From Comamonadaceae bacterium (GTDB lineage Bacteria > Pseudomonadota > Gammaproteobacteria > Burkholderiales > Burkholderiaceae): 6,773 nt of DNA. Each line of letters begins with the position of its first letter. The first letter of the stretch is position 1. The notes under the pieces are model-generated. The model was not told where the DNA came from. It did no database searches and worked only from the letters and a program-made list of their open reading frames with translations. Location of the stretch: assembly GCA_947505995.1 (NCBI GenBank), contig CANNNB010000133.1, positions 1 through 6,773 on the forward strand, in the 5' to 3' direction. This document shows, one piece after another, positions 5,089 to 6,773 of the stretch. Made by a program: the position numbers and the translations under genes.

Positions 5089-6773
5089 ATGAGCGACAAG
5101 AAAACCCTTTTGCTGGTGGATGGTTCCAGCTACCTTTACCGAGCTTTTCATGCCATGCCCGATTTGCGGGCAGTGCCTGGCGACCCCAGCAGTCCTGCCA
5201 CCGGCGCCATCCGAGGCATGATCAACATGATGGAGCGCCTTCGAAAAGACATTCCTGCAGATTTTGCGGTGTGTGTGTTTGATGCCAAAGGCCCTACCTT
5301 TCGCGACGACATTTACCCTGAGTACAAACAAAATCGAAGCCCCATGCCCGACGATTTGCGTTCGCAAATTGAGCCAATTCATGAACTGGTCCGTTTGATG
5401 GGCTGGAAAGTTTTGGATGTGCCCGGAGTTGAAGCCGATGATGTGATAGGCACTTTGGCTGCAGTGGGGTCGGCTCAGGGCATTGAAGTGGTGGTTTCAA
5501 GTGGCGATAAAGACTTGGCCCAATTGGTGAATGAACACATCACCATCATTGACACTATGAATGGAAAACGTCGTGACTTGGCAGGTGTTCAAGAAGAGTT
5601 TGGGGTGCCTGCCAGTCTGATGTTGGACTATCAAATTTTGGTGGGTGACACGGTAGACAATGTGCCAGGCGTGCAAAAAGTGGGCCCTAAAACGGCGGTC
5701 AAACTTTTGCTTGAATATGGCTCGCTTGAAAACCTGATGGCCAATGCCGATCAAGTCAAGGGCGTGGTGGGTGAGAATCTTCGCAAGGCGGTAGATTGGT
5801 TGCCTACTGGCCGGCAACTCTTGAAAATTCGCACCGATTGCGATTTGAAAGATTACGTGCCCCAGTTGCCATCACTAGAAACCATTCGTTTGGTGCCGCC
5901 TAACGATGCCGACTTGTTGGCCTTCTATGAAAAGTTCGGGTTCAAAGGTTTGGTCAGAAGCCGTGGTGCTGGTGCCCCTGCCAAGCCGGCATTCGTGCCC
6001 ATGGACGATTTGTTTGCAGAGCCAGAACCAGTTGTCACTGTCACTGGCGACAAACACTATGAAACTATTTTGACATGGGCGCAATTTGATGCGTGGCTGC
6101 ACAGGTTGGAGGCTGCTGAATGTGTGGCCATTGATACCGAGACCACATCGCTCGATGCCATGCGTGCCGAATTGGTGGGCATCAGCTGGAGTGTGAAACC
6201 TGGGGAGGCAGCTTATTTGCCATTGCGTCACGAAGGCCCCGATGCGCCTGCGCAGTTGCCTTTGGCAGAAGTTCTGGCCAAGCTCAAGCCTTGGCTTGAG
6301 AATCCACTCAAACTCAAAGTAGGCCAGCACGTTAAATACGATCGGCATGTGTTGGCCAATCAAGGCATTGAGGTGCGTGGCTATGCGCATGACACCATGC
6401 TTCAAAGTTATGTGTTGGAAGTTCACAAGCCCCACAACCTAACCAGTTTGGCGTTGCGACATGTTGGCCGCACTGGTTTGACTTACGAAGACATGTGCGG
6501 CAAAGGTGTGCATCAAATTTCGTTTGCACAAGTCGATGTTGACAAAGCATCTGAATATTCTTGTGAAGATTCAGACCAATGCTTGGATGTACATGGTGTT
6601 CTATGGCCGCGCATACAAGCCGATGCCAAATTGCTTGCTATCTATGACATCGAAATTGCCACCAGCGAAGCTTTGTTTCGCATAGAGCGCAATGGCGTGC
6701 TAATTGATGGCCCCACACTGGCCGCACAAAGCCAAGCCTTGGGGCAACGCATTTTGCAGCTAGAAACTGAAGC
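5089..6773 (+). CDS. polA: DNA polymerase I, N-terminal 561 residues (cut by right window edge)
   Basis: Fills gaps in excision repair and removes Okazaki primers. The 5' nuclease domain (about 1-290) shows LLLVDGSSYLYRAF with Asp11, the metal-binding acids in GVEADDVIG (113-121), SGDKDLAQL (138-146) and VGDTVDNVPGV (185-195, start of the helix-hairpin-helix). The 3'-5' exonuclease domain (about 330-520) keeps the four metal ligands by alignment with Klenow fragment: Asp349 and Glu351 in DTET, Asp418 in KYD, and Asp494 with Tyr490 in YSCED. The exo II asparagine (E. coli N420) is histidine here (GQHVKYD, His414). The polymerase domain has only begun (RIERNGVLIDG). The start at 5089 is set by the family N-terminus; AGGACAGG at 5069-5076 is a loosely spaced ribosome site, 12 nt away. 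It is divergent from thrB. Confidence 0.96.
   Translation, partial: MSDKKTLLLVDGSSYLYRAFHAMPDLRAVPGDPSSPATGAIRGMINMMERLRKDIPADFAVCVFDAKGPTFRDDIYPEYKQNRSPMPDDLRSQIEPIHELVRLMGWKVLDVPGVEADDVIGTLAAVGSAQGIEVVVSSGDKDLAQLVNEHITIIDTMNGKRRDLAGVQEEFGVPASLMLDYQILVGDTVDNVPGVQKVGPKTAVKLLLEYGSLENLMANADQVKGVVGENLRKAVDWLPTGRQLLKIRTDCDLKDYVPQLPSLETIRLVPPNDADLLAFYEKFGFKGLVRSRGAGAPAKPAFVPMDDLFAEPEPVVTVTGDKHYETILTWAQFDAWLHRLEAAECVAIDTETTSLDAMRAELVGISWSVKPGEAAYLPLRHEGPDAPAQLPLAEVLAKLKPWLENPLKLKVGQHVKYDRHVLANQGIEVRGYAHDTMLQSYVLEVHKPHNLTSLALRHVGRTGLTYEDMCGKGVHQISFAQVDVDKASEYSCEDSDQCLDVHGVLWPRIQADAKLLAIYDIEIATSEALFRIERNGVLIDGPTLAAQSQALGQRILQLETE

Noticed and set aside
4858..5382. Reverse-strand frame (174 codons) spanning the thrB start and polA start
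   Set aside because: Overlaps the true N-termini of two conserved genes in a different frame, and its product is His/Arg-rich as expected of a shadow frame.

Overview
The window looks like a chromosomal housekeeping region of a betaproteobacterium, probably Burkholderiales. The reasons are the family-level resemblance of UvrD, SlyD, ThrB and PolA to proteobacterial proteins, a membrane protein that looks like the Burkholderiales BPSS1780 family, and a moderate base composition (about half G+C by eye), which would fit a freshwater or marine lineage better than Burkholderia itself. The genus is not resolved. I saw no mobile element, CRISPR array, rRNA or tRNA.

Layout from left to right. (1) Positions 1-178, minus strand: the first 59 codons of a GMP reductase (guaC), cut by the window edge. 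(2) Positions 179-356: a compact divergent control region. It holds a strong sigma70-like promoter pointing left toward guaC, an 8-bp-arm palindrome over its -35 box, and a leader with a hairpin plus T-run and alternative pairings that can block the guaC ribosome binding site. (3) Positions 357-3156, plus strand: uvrD (DNA helicase II) and slyD (FKBP-type prolyl isomerase), 25 nt apart and closed by a good intrinsic terminator. (4) Positions 3208-4949, minus strand: thrB (homoserine kinase) followed by a six-helix membrane protein gene that overlaps it by 4 nt (ATGA). This pair converges on the uvrD-slyD operon. (5) Positions 4950-5088: a short divergent spacer with a possible 17-codon leader ORF before thrB. 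(6) Positions 5089-6773, plus strand: the first 561 codons of polA (DNA polymerase I), covering the 5' nuclease and 3'-5' exonuclease domains, cut by the right edge.

The genes cover DNA repair (uvrD and polA act together in nucleotide excision repair: UvrD removes the incised strand, Pol I fills the gap), protein folding and nickel handling (slyD), purine salvage (guaC) and threonine synthesis (thrB). No clearly new multi-gene system is present. The most interesting part is non-coding: the guaC leader, which looks like a transcription and/or translation attenuator that I cannot match to a known riboswitch class.
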